A stretch of DNA of 64,000 nucleotides from Streptomyces niger (GTDB lineage Bacteria; Actinomycetota; Actinomycetes; Streptomycetales; Streptomycetaceae): positions 248,001 through 312,000 of the forward strand of contig NZ_JOFQ01000002.1 in the NCBI RefSeq assembly GCF_000718305.1, given 5' to 3'. The notes under the pieces were generated by a model, which was given only the letters and a program-made list of their open reading frames with translations, ran no database searches and had not been told where the DNA came from. Positions within the stretch are counted from its first letter, which is position 1. Every line of letters begins with the position of its first letter. The position numbers and the translations under genes were made by a program. Shown one piece after another: positions 1 to 8,556 of the stretch.

Positions 1-365
1 AGTCCCGCTTCCTGGAGGAGATCCCCGACCAGTACGTCGAGTGGAAGCGGACGGGCCCGGCGACGCCGTCCGCCTCCATGGGCGGGCTCTCCTCCGGCCT
101 GTCCTCCGGCCTCTCCGGCGGCGGCTTCGGATCGACGTTCTCCTCGCGCGGCAAGGCCGGGCCGAGCGGCTTCGCGACCCGGCGCGCGAAGGACCGGCAG
201 GTGGTCTCGCTGGCCGTCGGCGACCGCGTCACGCACGACAGCTTCGGGCTCGGCACGGTCGTCGGGGTCAAGGGCAGCGGCGACAACGCCGAGGCGACGA
301 TCGACTTCGGCGGCGAGAAGCCGAAGCGGCTGCTGCTGCGGTACGCGCCGGTGCAGAAGCTGTAG
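1..365 (+). CDS. pcrA: PcrA/UvrD-type ATP-dependent DNA helicase, C-terminal end only (partial)
   Basis: Only the last 120 or so codons are in the window; the gene starts upstream and reads in frame from base 3 to the stop at 363-365. The segment begins with SRFLEEIPDQYVEW, which matches the end of the helicase core of superfamily 1 PcrA/UvrD proteins. A Gly/Ser-rich linker follows, then a small basic beta domain with VGDRVTHDSFGLGTVVGV, typical of the PcrA C-terminus that contacts RNA polymerase or DNA. Known family role: 3'-5' DNA unwinding in repair and in resolving replication-transcription conflicts. All helicase motifs lie outside the window, so the call rests on the C-terminal domain and on the gene order that follows. 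Confidence 0.85.
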   Translation, partial: SRFLEEIPDQYVEWKRTGPATPSASMGGLSSGLSSGLSGGGFGSTFSSRGKAGPSGFATRRAKDRQVVSLAVGDRVTHDSFGLGTVVGVKGSGDNAEATIDFGGEKPKRLLLRYAPVQKL

Positions 366-420
366 GCGGTGCGGAGGCTGCAGGCGGTGCGGAGGCTGCA
401 GGCGGTGCAGAAGCTGTAGG
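360..420 (+). repeat. Short tandem repeats duplicating the pcrA stop region
   Basis: The 18-base unit gcggtgcagaagctgtag, or its variant with ggaggctgcag, occurs about four times in a row. The first copy contains the real stop of the helicase gene. It looks like slippage or duplication of the 3' end. No function is evident. Confidence 0.7.
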
Positions 421-463
421 CGGGTGTGGAGGCGGTAGTCGTACGAAGGCTGTGATCCTACGA

Positions 464-495
464 ACGGCCCGGAGCCCCCGAGGGTTCCGGGCCGT
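464..495. terminator. Bidirectional hairpin terminator between pcrA and the M23 peptidase gene
   Basis: Arms of 13 bases (acggcccggagcc and ggttccgggccgt) pair with one G-T wobble around a 6-base loop. It lies between two convergent genes, about 100 bases after the helicase stop and 50 bases after the peptidase stop, so it can serve both. There is no clear T-run, which is common in streptomycetes. Confidence 0.75.
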
Positions 496-545
496 CTGCG
501 TGTTCTCGTGCGTGCGCGCGGCTCGGCTCGGTCGGCTCGGTCGGC

Positions 546-2333
546 TCAGTTGGGGTCGAGGCCCTTGGAGCGCAGCCAGGGCAGCGGGTCTATCGCGTCG
601 CCACCGCCGGGGTGCACCTCGAAGTGCAGGTGGGGGCCGGTGGAGTTGCCGGAGTTACCGGAGTACGCGATGACGTCGCCGGCCTTCACCGTGCCCGAGC
701 GGATCTTGGCGCTGCTGAGGTGGCAGTACCAGGTCTCCGTGCCGTCCGGCGCGGTGATCTCCACCATGTTGCCGTAGGCGGGGTTCCACTTGGTGACGAC
801 GGTGCCGTCGGTCGCGGCCATCACGGGCGTGCCGTAACTGACCGGGAAGTCGATCCCGGAGTGCAGCGACATCCAGTTCACGCCGGCCTGCCCGTAGAGG
901 GCGCTGAGCCCGTGCTGCTTGACCGGCAGGACGAACTTCGGGCGCAGCGCTTCCTTGCGCGCCGCCTCCTCGGCCTTGCGCTTCTTCTCGGCGGCCTGGC
1001 GGGCCTGCAGGTCGAGACGTTCCTGCGTACGACTGGCACGGTCGGCGAAGTCGTTCGCGTCGGCGCTGAGATTCGAGAGCTGGGAGTCCAGCTTGTTGTT
1101 CGCAGCGGACGGCTTCACGGCGGAGGCGTCCGACGCGGCCTGTACGGCGGTGTCGTCCTCCTTGTCGGTCGCGCCGGACACGGAGGCGGCGGCCACGGCG
1201 CACACGCCCATGGCGGCCACGGACGGCACCGCGACGGTCAGCAGCGCGGACTTCTTCGGCGTACGCCGCCGGCCCCGGCCGCCGCCGCTGCCGTGCGCCT
1301 CGCGCCGGGCGGCCCGGCGGCCGCCGGAGGCAGCCCCGGAGGGGCCGTCGAGGCCGCTCTCGGGGGAGACGGCAGGGGTGGGGATGATCGCGGTGACGGC
1401 GGAGTGGAGGTCGCCGTCCTCGTCAGCGCCGGTACCGGCGCCGGCCGCGGCCAGGTCGTCGGTCGTGAAGACGGCGGTCGACTCGGCGGCGCCCTCGGGG
1501 CCCGCGCCCTGAACGGACTCGACGGACTCGACGGCCTCGAACTGCGCGGTCTCGAACTGAGCGGTCTCGAACACGGACGGGTCGAGAGGGGATGAATCGA
1601 GGTGCTCGGTGCCGAGCTGCCCCGCCTCGAACTGCCCGGTGTCGAACTGTCCGGAGTCGTAGGGGCCCGTACCGAACTGGGTCGCCTGGAACTCCTGGAA
1701 CTCCGCGCCTTGATAGGCCGCCTCGTAGCCCTCGGCGCCGGCCCAGGCCTGGCCGTCCCACTGCCCGGTGTCGGTACCGGTGCCGGCGGAGGCGCCGGCG
1801 TCCTGGTGGTCGTACCCGTCGTACGGACCGGCGGCATCGTAGGCCCCGGTCGCGTCGTATGCGCCGGTGGTGCCGTACGAGCCGGTGTCGTACGTGCCGT
1901 TCGGATCGTACCCACCGCTCACGTCGTACGTACCGGTGCTGTCGTACGCACCGTACGCGTACGGGTCGTAGATGCCGGTCCCGAACCCCGTGGCGTACGT
2001 ACCGGTGTCGTACGTGCCGTTCGGGTCGTACGCACCGCTCACGTCGTAGCTGCCGGAGTCGTACGCTCCGCCGTCGTGCGTCGTCGCGCCGTCGTAGGAC
2101 ACGGTGCCGTAGGCCCCGGTGTCGTAGCCGGCCGCTTCGTACATGGTCGGGTCGTACGCCCCGGGGGCATACGCGCCCGTGTCGTACGTGCCGGTGGTGT
2201 ACCCGTCGTACGCGGCGTAACCGAGCTGAGGGTCCTGCTGTCCGTGCGGCTCGTAACCGGGATGGGACCCGTACGAGGCGTCAGCAGCAGAGCCGGTCGG
2301 GTCTGGGTTCCCCGACGGGTGACGGTCGTTCAC
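546..2333 (-). CDS. Membrane-anchored M23 family metallopeptidase with Tyr/Asp/Gly-rich repeat domain
   Basis: Likely peptidoglycan endopeptidase (lysostaphin/LytM family). The last 105 residues hold the zinc-site motifs HSGID (about residues 491-495) and HLHFE (about 568-572) plus GDVIAYSGNSGNSTGPH. In front are a coiled coil rich in Lys/Glu/Ala and one hydrophobic segment (TVAVPSVAAMGVCAVAAASV), consistent with a type II membrane protein whose catalytic domain is outside. The cytoplasmic N-terminal 250 or so residues are a disordered Tyr-Asp-Gly-Thr repeat array (GTYDTGTYA-like units). I chose the GTG at 2333 (product NDRHPSG...) over an ATG at 2471 because a promoter-like sequence lies between them and the N-terminus resembles streptomycete homologues. 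The product is 595 residues. Confidence 0.85.
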   Translation of the reverse strand: MNDRHPSGNPDPTGSAADASYGSHPGYEPHGQQDPQLGYAAYDGYTTGTYDTGAYAPGAYDPTMYEAAGYDTGAYGTVSYDGATTHDGGAYDSGSYDVSGAYDPNGTYDTGTYATGFGTGIYDPYAYGAYDSTGTYDVSGGYDPNGTYDTGSYGTTGAYDATGAYDAAGPYDGYDHQDAGASAGTGTDTGQWDGQAWAGAEGYEAAYQGAEFQEFQATQFGTGPYDSGQFDTGQFEAGQLGTEHLDSSPLDPSVFETAQFETAQFEAVESVESVQGAGPEGAAESTAVFTTDDLAAAGAGTGADEDGDLHSAVTAIIPTPAVSPESGLDGPSGAASGGRRAARREAHGSGGGRGRRRTPKKSALLTVAVPSVAAMGVCAVAAASVSGATDKEDDTAVQAASDASAVKPSAANNKLDSQLSNLSADANDFADRASRTQERLDLQARQAAEKKRKAEEAARKEALRPKFVLPVKQHGLSALYGQAGVNWMSLHSGIDFPVSYGTPVMAATDGTVVTKWNPAYGNMVEITAPDGTETWYCHLSSAKIRSGTVKAGDVIAYSGNSGNSTGPHLHFEVHPGGGDAIDPLPWLRSKGLDPN

Positions 2334-2376
2334 CACCAACTTCTCTTTCGCCTCGGCAGCAGGAGAATTAGCGGCG

Positions 2377-2406
2377 ACTGTACCCGGCGGTATGCGACGG
2401 CGACAA
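2377..2406 (-). promoter_or_regulatory. Candidate housekeeping promoter of the M23 peptidase gene
   Basis: On the minus strand TTGTCG and TACAGT are separated by 18 bases, close to the HrdB consensus. Transcription would start near 2370 and leave a leader of about 35-40 bases before the GTG at 2333. This fits that start and argues against the upstream ATG. Pattern match only. Confidence 0.4.
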
Positions 2407-2597
2407 TCTTCCGTAGGTTTCGGGCCCTTCCAGACCGGGCATTTGGCCGTGTTTCGGAGGACGCCAGGCATGTTCTTGGCGCCGCGTTCGATGAATGTTC
2501 GAGATCAATTGGGGTGGCGGCCGGCTTCGGCGCGCGGCTCGGCGCGAGGTCCGGCCACCACGGCAAGTGCGGAGGTCAGGGCGGTTAAGGGGCGAGG

Positions 2598-3797
2598 TCA
2601 GGCCACCGATGCCCGGTCGTGTGTCGCCCCTTCCGGTGCGGTGTCGGCCGCCTCCGGCTGTGCCGGATTGATCGGGTCCGCCGCGGCCAGTGCCTCGCGG
2701 ATACCGGCGGCGACCGCGCCGTTGACCGGAAAGGCGAGATGTCCGACACCGGAGACATGAACGTTCCGGGTTCGGAGATCGTCATGATCGATCCGTGCCG
2801 TCTCGACCGGGACCATCATCTGATCAAGATCGCTCCAGAAGCAGACGAAATGCGTTCGGCAATTCGGCGCCGGCTGGGCCAACTCCTTGATCACGTCGGA
2901 ATCCGTCCGCATCTGACGTACGAGCGGATGCGCGGGCAGCAGCGAGGCGAGCCGGGTACCGGCGTGCGGCGTACCGAGCGTGACCAGCGTCCGGATCCGA
3001 GCGTCCCCGCCCAGCCGCTGGACGTAGTACCGCGCGATCAGCCCGCCGAGGCTGTGGCCCACCATGTCGATGCGGCGGTGGCCGGTGCGCTCGCAGACGT
3101 CCTCCACGTGGCGGCTCAGCAACTCGGCGGCCTTGCGTATGTCGCACGTGAGAGGGGAGTAGTTGAGCGCCTCCAGATGGCGCCAGCCGTGCCGGCGCAG
3201 GGAGCGGCGCAGCAGTACGAACACGGACCGGTTGTCGATGAAGCCGTGCAGCAGGAGCACGGGCGGGTGCGACCGCCCCTCGGTGGGCAGCAGCGCGGGC
3301 GCCGGCAACCGGTCGACGTCGTCTCCGCCCCCGGTTGTGGCTGCGGCCGTGGCCGTGGCTGTGGCCGTGGCCGTGGTTGCGACTCCGGCTCTGGAGCCGG
3401 CCCGCGCCTCGACCCGCGCCCGGGTCGCGGCGGTGGCCCCCGCGGCGGTGGCCGCCGACCCGGCGGCCACCCTCGCTCTGGAAGCGGTGGAAGCAGCAGT
3501 GGCGCCGGCGGTCGGGCCGACGATGCCGAGGGGGCCATCGGCTGTGCCGGTGGCGTAGCCCGTGGCGGCTTCCGCGCCGGTGATGCGGTGACCGGAGCGC
3601 AGGTCTTCGGTGGCGGCGTCGGCGTCGGCGTCGGCCGTCGCCCGGGCGCGGGCCGCCGCTGCCGCGGCCTGCTCCTGTGAGACGCCCATCGGGTACAGCA
3701 ACAGGTGTCCCGCGAGTACCGCCAGCTCCCAGACCGTGACCCGCAGCTTGGCGGCGGAGGGGCGGATCAGACAGCAGAGAAAGGGCAAGGCCTTCAT
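2598..3797 (-). CDS. Alpha/beta-hydrolase, triacylglycerol lipase/esterase-like
   Basis: This 399-residue protein carries the lipase fold signatures. An oxyanion-hole HGF motif (VLLLHGFIDNRSVF) is followed by the nucleophile elbow GHSLGG with its serine, then SDLDQMMVP with a likely catalytic Asp and GVGHLAFP with the catalytic His. A hydrophobic N-terminal stretch (LAVLAGHLLLYPMG) could be an anchor or uncleaved signal. Between it and the catalytic domain lies a roughly 120-residue Ala/Arg/Thr low-complexity linker (ATATATATA-like) encoded by GC-rich repeats. Substrate unknown; the fold resembles bacterial lipase class 2/PGAP1-like esterases. It is transcribed in the same direction as the M23 gene but separated from it by about 265 bases, so probably as its own unit. 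Confidence 0.85.
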   Translation of the reverse strand: MKALPFLCCLIRPSAAKLRVTVWELAVLAGHLLLYPMGVSQEQAAAAAARARATADADADAATEDLRSGHRITGAEAATGYATGTADGPLGIVGPTAGATAASTASRARVAAGSAATAAGATAATRARVEARAGSRAGVATTATATATATAAATTGGGDDVDRLPAPALLPTEGRSHPPVLLLHGFIDNRSVFVLLRRSLRRHGWRHLEALNYSPLTCDIRKAAELLSRHVEDVCERTGHRRIDMVGHSLGGLIARYYVQRLGGDARIRTLVTLGTPHAGTRLASLLPAHPLVRQMRTDSDVIKELAQPAPNCRTHFVCFWSDLDQMMVPVETARIDHDDLRTRNVHVSGVGHLAFPVNGAVAAGIREALAAADPINPAQPEAADTAPEGATHDRASVA

Positions 3798-4349
3798 CGG
3801 CCGACCTCCCGAACGGCATGGGAAGGACGCCTCTGTCCCCCGTCATGCCCTCATGGGAGCCGTTGGGTGCGTACCCGGTCCCCGTCACCGTGCTCGCCTG
3901 TGACGTCGTGGTATCGGTGCGGGCGTACCGGCGGCTCTCGCCGGCACGTGTCCCCGCTGCTCCTGCGTCCGTCCTACGTACGGTCCGTACGCGATGCGAT
4001 ACCAGTTCCCCGCACTTCGTGCGCGTGCATAAGGCCTGTACGTACCCGGAATGCGCACCTCCGTGCCGCGCGGCTCACGACGCGGCGGTGCGACGACCTG
4101 CTGTGGCTCCCTGCGCCGTCCGCAGACGCCCCCGCCGCCTCGCGGCGGCGGATGGGGGTGCGGCGTACGGCGCGTAGCGAACGTGTCCCACGTGTGATTT
4201 CCCCCTCCCTCCATGTCGCGAAACGGCTCCGTACGCGATGCTGGAGATAACGTTCGTTCACGCTGGTGGCCGCCCGGGCGGCCGCGCATTCGGTTGTCGG
4301 CTCGACGGCACTGGTCAAGGCACGTGCCGCGCTTGGCTTGGAGGCAGTG
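3798..4349. other. Intergenic region without a convincing gene
   Basis: 552 bases between the divergent lipase and mutase-subunit genes. The open frames here have Arg/Pro-rich translations and no ribosome binding site. Several small palindromes around gtacg (for example near 3970-4000) are visible. It must hold the promoters of both neighbours, but none stands out clearly. Confidence 0.5.
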
Positions 4350-4760
<411 letters not shown>

Positions 4761-4783
4761 CCCGCCGGCTGCCCGCACGGCGT

Positions 4784-4808
4784 GGGCGCGCGGGGCTCCC
4801 GCGCGCCC
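4784..4808. terminator. GC hairpin terminator after icmB
   Basis: A perfect 11-base stem (gggcgcgcggg and cccgcgcgccc) with a 3-base loop lies 24 bases after the icmB stop. No T-run. It probably ends icmB transcription. Confidence 0.65.
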
Positions 4809-4828
4809 AGGCGCACCCCACCGCCTAG

Positions 4829-5008
4829 CACCCACGGCTCCGCCCTCGGCACTCACGGCTCCGCCCCCCAGTACTCACGGCTCCGCCCCTTCCAGTACTC
4901 ACGGCGCCGTCCCCCCCCCCCGCACTCATGGCGCCGTCCCCCCAGCACTCATGGCTCCGCTCCCCGGCACTCATGGCGCCGCCCCCAACACTCATGACTC
5001 CGCTCCGG
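4829..5008. repeat. Minisatellite-like tandem repeat, about eight copies of a 21-25 base unit
   Basis: The unit is roughly cactcatggcgccgcccccc, with copies differing by a few bases and by the length of the C-run. The array fills the gap between convergent icmB and the DUF5691 gene; the last copy runs over the DUF5691 stop codon (4992-4994). A shorter duplication (gctccggcggggygcgtcggytgt) follows inside the gene's 3' end. Confidence 0.8.
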
Positions 5009-6692
5009 CGGGGTGCGTCGGCTGTGCTCCGGCGGGGCGCGTCGGTTGTCCGGCCAGCTCGGCGTGCATCGTGGCGCGGAGCCGGAGGGTGCCGACGAGG
5101 CGCTGAAAGGCCTCGGACCAGTACCCGTCGGCGCCCGGCGAGCCGTCCTCCGGCTCGTCGCCCCTGGCCGTGAGCTTGTCGAGCCGGTCGGCCGCGGCCG
5201 GGTCCAGGCACCGTTCGGCCAGCCCCATCACCCCGCTGAAGCTCCACGGGTAACTCCCGGCGTCCCGCGCGATGTCGAGGGCGTCCACCACCGCCGTGCC
5301 GAGCGGCTCGGTCCACGGCACGGCACACACCCCCAGCAGCCGGAACGCGTCCGACAGCCCGTGCGATGCGATGAACTCCGCGACCCACGCGGCACGTTCC
5401 TCCGCCGGCAGTACCCCGAGCAGCTTCGCGGTGTCACGCGACGACCCGACTTCCGCGGCGGAGGACTCGGCGCGCACGGGGTCCGAACCCGGTATCGGCG
5501 TGGGCCGGTCGGCCGCCGCCGACGGCTTGCCCAGCAGAGCCCGCGCCCAGGCGATGTCGCGCTGGCGCACCGCCGCCCGGCACCAGGCGTCGTGCACCTC
5601 CGTACGCCGCCCGTCGGCCACCGGTAGGGCGACGATCTCCGCCGGACCGCGGCCGCCCAGCCGTTCGGACCACGCACCCAAGGGCGCCGACTCCAGCAAC
5701 TGCGCCAGCCACCAGGCGCGTTCGCCCCGTCCGGCCGGTGCCTTCGCCACCACCCCGTCCCGCTCCATCCCGGCGTCGCAGACTTCGGGCGGCTCCGCGA
5801 CGACCACGGGCCCGTCCGCGAGTTGCAGGCAGGCCGCCGCGCGCTCCGCCATGCGGGTGGCCAGTGCGGAGCCGGGGAGTGCGGAGAGCAGCTCCGCCGC
5901 CGTGGCCCGCACGTTCCGGCTCCGGTCGGACAGCGCCTTCTCCAGGAACGGCTCATCCGCCGCCGACAGCCCCTCCCGGAGCGAATCCAGGAACATCAGC
6001 CGGTCCTCGGCCCGTTCGGTGGGCCATGTACTCGTGAGCAGCGCCAGGCCCGCCGCCGGATCCAGGCGCCGGGTCGCCGACAGCAGCGCCACCCGCTCCG
6101 CGAACAGCCCCTCCTCCCAGAGGCGGCGGACGGCCTCCTGGTCGCCCCGGGCCGGTATCGCCGCCGCGCCGCCGATACCGCGCAGCGCGAACTTCCAGTC
6201 GTCGTTCAGCCGCGCCAGCCACAACGCCCGCGGCCCGGCCAGCGCGAGCGCGGCAGGCCGCAGATCCGTACGGGCCCGGGCCGCGTCCAGCAGGGCGGGC
6301 AGCAGCGCGGCCGGCGCGCGGTACCCCTTCTCCCCGGCCGCCGCCAGCCACTGCGGCAACAACTCCATCAGGTCAGGGGCCGCCCCCCGCCGGCTGCCGC
6401 CGTTCCCACCCCGATCCGCCAGCAGGAGCGCCAGCCTGCGGCGCGCCGCGTCCGGCAGCTCGGGCCGCGGGTCCGGCGGGGCCGGGGCCGGGCGCTCCGC
6501 CGCGGGCGCCGGCCGCAGCCCGGCCCGCCGCCGTACGGTACTCACCGCCGCCGCGTCCAGCAGCGCGGCGGCGGGCTCCTGCCCCGCGCGCACCGGTACG
6601 TCGGGCGCACGCCGGTCCGTCCCGAGCAACGCGACGCTCACCAGCTCCCCCCACGGAGCGGTGCCCCCTCGCGTTCCGCCCACATCACTCAC
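4992..6692 (-). CDS. DUF5691 family protein of the MoxR/VWA cluster
   Basis: A 566-residue soluble protein, mostly Ala/Leu/Arg-rich helices, which I recognise as DUF5691 from its N-terminus (WGELVSVALLGTDRR) and its neighbours. The middle carries helical-repeat-like segments (AEDRLMFLDSLREGLSAADEPFLEKALSDRSRNVRATAAELL resembles HEAT repeats, split here only for description). No catalytic motif was seen. Function unknown. It lies immediately downstream of the SWIM-domain gene on the same strand (154-base gap), so both probably belong to the minus-strand arm of the divergent cluster. The C-terminal TRPAGAQPTHPAGAES tail comes from duplicated DNA and is likely dispensable. Confidence 0.75.
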   Translation of the reverse strand: MSDVGGTRGGTAPWGELVSVALLGTDRRAPDVPVRAGQEPAAALLDAAAVSTVRRRAGLRPAPAAERPAPAPPDPRPELPDAARRRLALLLADRGGNGGSRRGAAPDLMELLPQWLAAAGEKGYRAPAALLPALLDAARARTDLRPAALALAGPRALWLARLNDDWKFALRGIGGAAAIPARGDQEAVRRLWEEGLFAERVALLSATRRLDPAAGLALLTSTWPTERAEDRLMFLDSLREGLSAADEPFLEKALSDRSRNVRATAAELLSALPGSALATRMAERAAACLQLADGPVVVAEPPEVCDAGMERDGVVAKAPAGRGERAWWLAQLLESAPLGAWSERLGGRGPAEIVALPVADGRRTEVHDAWCRAAVRQRDIAWARALLGKPSAAADRPTPIPGSDPVRAESSAAEVGSSRDTAKLLGVLPAEERAAWVAEFIASHGLSDAFRLLGVCAVPWTEPLGTAVVDALDIARDAGSYPWSFSGVMGLAERCLDPAAADRLDKLTARGDEPEDGSPGADGYWSEAFQRLVGTLRLRATMHAELAGQPTRPAGAQPTHPAGAES

Positions 6693-6846
6693 GGCTTCCC
6701 TCTCCCTCCGTTCGGCCCTGTGCGGGCCTGCCTGCTGCCCCGGGCGGCTGCATGCCGCCGCCCCCCGGTCCCCTGCCCGCCCCCCCCGGGGCCCCCGGGG
6801 CCCCCGCCCTCGTTTCCCTCTCCTCCTTTTCCTCTACCTCTCCTCC

Positions 6847-8403
6847 TCAGAGCGCGACCGGGGCCGGGTCCCAGGTGGTCAGGGGGACGAAGCCGCGGTG
6901 GCCGCACTCGCCGAAGACGGTGACCGGGCCGCCACCGGATATCGCGACGAGCTGCCACAGACCCGCTTCGCCCGCACGGCGCGGATCCACGGGCAGCGCC
7001 GACTCGCCGTCCACGTCGGCCAGTTGCCAGCCCGAGGCCGGCCGCCCGGGTGCGGGCGGCCGGGCCGGTATCGGCACCACGTCGGCGAGCACCACCGGCC
7101 AGGAGTCCAACCACGGGTCGTCGCGCAGCACGTCTCCGTACGCGGCGAGCGCGGCATCCGTGCCGCACCCGGTCGGTACGCCTCCTGGCGCGGCCGGTGC
7201 GTACCGCTCGCCCAGAGTGACGCGCAGCGGTCGGGCGCCGGGGTGGTAGGTGAGGTCGGCATCCAGGACGAGCCCCGGTGGTAGGGCCAGTTCGTGTGTC
7301 CGCCCCGGGCCGGCGAAGGACAGATGCTGCGCCATGCGGCCCGTTCGCTCGCCCCGCATCCATATACGCCGCGTGGTCAGCTTCCCTTGTGGGCCTTCCT
7401 CGCGGTCCTGTTGTGCCAGTACCAGCCACCGATCCCGGACCGTCCGCTCCCGGGAACCGTCGACGGGTCCGTCCGGAGCGCCTTCCGCTGCACCGGATAC
7501 ATCAACTGCACCTGCACTGGAGACTTCGGCTGCACCGGACACTTCGGCTGTGCCGGAGACTTCGGCTGCACCGGAATGGTCGGCCGGCAGGCCGACCCGT
7601 GAGCGGACCGTGGCCGCCAGCGGCTCCGGAAGCCGCTCGATACCCAGGAACCCCTCGTCGAGAAGGTGCAGCAGCGCGCATTCCTCCAGCAACCGGGACG
7701 GCCAGTCGGCCCCGGAACCCGGTATCGACGCCAACTCCCGCACCCGCGCTGCCAGTCCGGGCGCCTGCGCGTCGACCATACGAGCCGCCGTCTCGTCCCA
7801 GCTGCCGTACCCCGCGCGGTCCGCCGCGGCCAGCCCTGACCGCAGCAGATCCGCGAGCCGGCGCTCCAACTCCTCGGCCCCCGCGCCGATGCGCTGCGCC
7901 CGGCGCTCCGCCCGTCGGCGCGCCGCCGCCGGGTCTGCCAGTCCCTTGCCCCCCTTGTCGTCCTTGCCCCCGTCCTTGTCCCCCTTGCCCGGTCGACCCT
8001 CGCGGTGCTCCCGCCGTCCGGACAACCACTCGGCCACCCACTGCGGCGGTTCACCGGCCGACACCACCGCCTCGGTATCCCCCTCGGAACCGTCTTCTCC
8101 GGCCCACAGCAACAGCAGCCCCAGCGCGTGCTTGCACGGGAACTTGCGGCTGGGGCAGCCGCACTTGAAGGCCGGCCCCGTCGTGTCGATCATCGTGCGG
8201 TACGAGGCGGTGCCGCTCCCTTTGCACACGCCCCATACCGCTCCGTCGCCCGCGCCCGTACCCGACCATGGTCCGGGCGTTGCGAGCTTTCCGCCGGCCT
8301 TGCGCGACGCCGCGTCGGGCGCCACCGCCAGCACCTGGTCGGTCGTCCAGCGTTCCCCCTGCGCTCGGGGTTTCCGGGTCTGTTCCCCGTCCGTTCCCAG
8401 CAT
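6847..8403 (-). CDS. SWIM zinc-finger family protein, probably translated from a leaderless mRNA
   Basis: A 518-residue protein whose N-terminal part has a SWIM zinc finger: CGC, then PSRKFPCKHALGLLL, giving the C-x-C-x(n)-C-x-H pattern. The domain is usually implicated in DNA or protein binding. The preceding WTTDQVLAVAPDAASRKAGGKL is characteristic of actinobacterial members found beside MoxR/VWA genes. A Lys/Asp/Gly-rich linker and a short Ser-Ala-Glu-Val-Ser repeat sit in the middle. I chose the ATG at 8403, not the upstream start at 8463: no ribosome binding site precedes it, but a promoter -10 box (TAGCGT) ends seven bases before it, so transcription should begin at or next to the A of ATG. 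The upstream start would lie ahead of that promoter. Confidence 0.8.
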   Translation of the reverse strand: MLGTDGEQTRKPRAQGERWTTDQVLAVAPDAASRKAGGKLATPGPWSGTGAGDGAVWGVCKGSGTASYRTMIDTTGPAFKCGCPSRKFPCKHALGLLLLWAGEDGSEGDTEAVVSAGEPPQWVAEWLSGRREHREGRPGKGDKDGGKDDKGGKGLADPAAARRRAERRAQRIGAGAEELERRLADLLRSGLAAADRAGYGSWDETAARMVDAQAPGLAARVRELASIPGSGADWPSRLLEECALLHLLDEGFLGIERLPEPLAATVRSRVGLPADHSGAAEVSGTAEVSGAAEVSSAGAVDVSGAAEGAPDGPVDGSRERTVRDRWLVLAQQDREEGPQGKLTTRRIWMRGERTGRMAQHLSFAGPGRTHELALPPGLVLDADLTYHPGARPLRVTLGERYAPAAPGGVPTGCGTDAALAAYGDVLRDDPWLDSWPVVLADVVPIPARPPAPGRPASGWQLADVDGESALPVDPRRAGEAGLWQLVAISGGGPVTVFGECGHRGFVPLTTWDPAPVAL

Positions 8404-8410
8404 GGTGAAA

Positions 8411-8433
8411 ACGCTAGACCCAGCCACTGACAA
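8411..8433 (-). promoter_or_regulatory. RecA-NDp/PafBC-type DNA-damage promoter of the SWIM gene
   Basis: The minus strand reads TTGTCAGTGGC, six bases, TAGCGT. This matches the RecA-independent DNA-damage promoter described for mycobacteria and streptomycetes (TTGTCAGTGGC-N6-TAGggT; regulator PafBC in mycobacteria). Its -10 box ends seven bases before the ATG at 8403. Confidence 0.75.
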
Positions 8434-8479
8434 TTGCTTTGACCAGCAAGTTTGTCGCGCCAAGGCCGATTGTCAGTGG
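8424..8479. repeat. Perfect inverted repeat in the divergent promoter region
   Basis: Arms ccactgacaat (8424-8434) and attgtcagtgg (8469-8479) are perfect 11-base inverted copies with a 34-base spacer. Each arm is the -35-like element of one of two divergent DNA-damage-type promoters. Confidence 0.85.
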
Positions 8480-8492
8480 CATGGTGCAGTCT
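8470..8492 (+). promoter_or_regulatory. Weaker RecA-NDp/PafBC-type promoter of the MoxR operon
   Basis: TTGTCAGTGGC at 8470-8480 is followed after six bases by CAGTCT, a poor -10 (xAnnnT). Transcription would begin near 8500 and leave a leader of about 55-60 bases before the MoxR start at 8557. Confidence 0.55.
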
Positions 8493-8556
8493 GGAATCCG
8501 CAAGCGGCCCGCGGGTTGCGGGGTGCGGGCCGGACGGCTTGGGACGAGGGGGAGTC

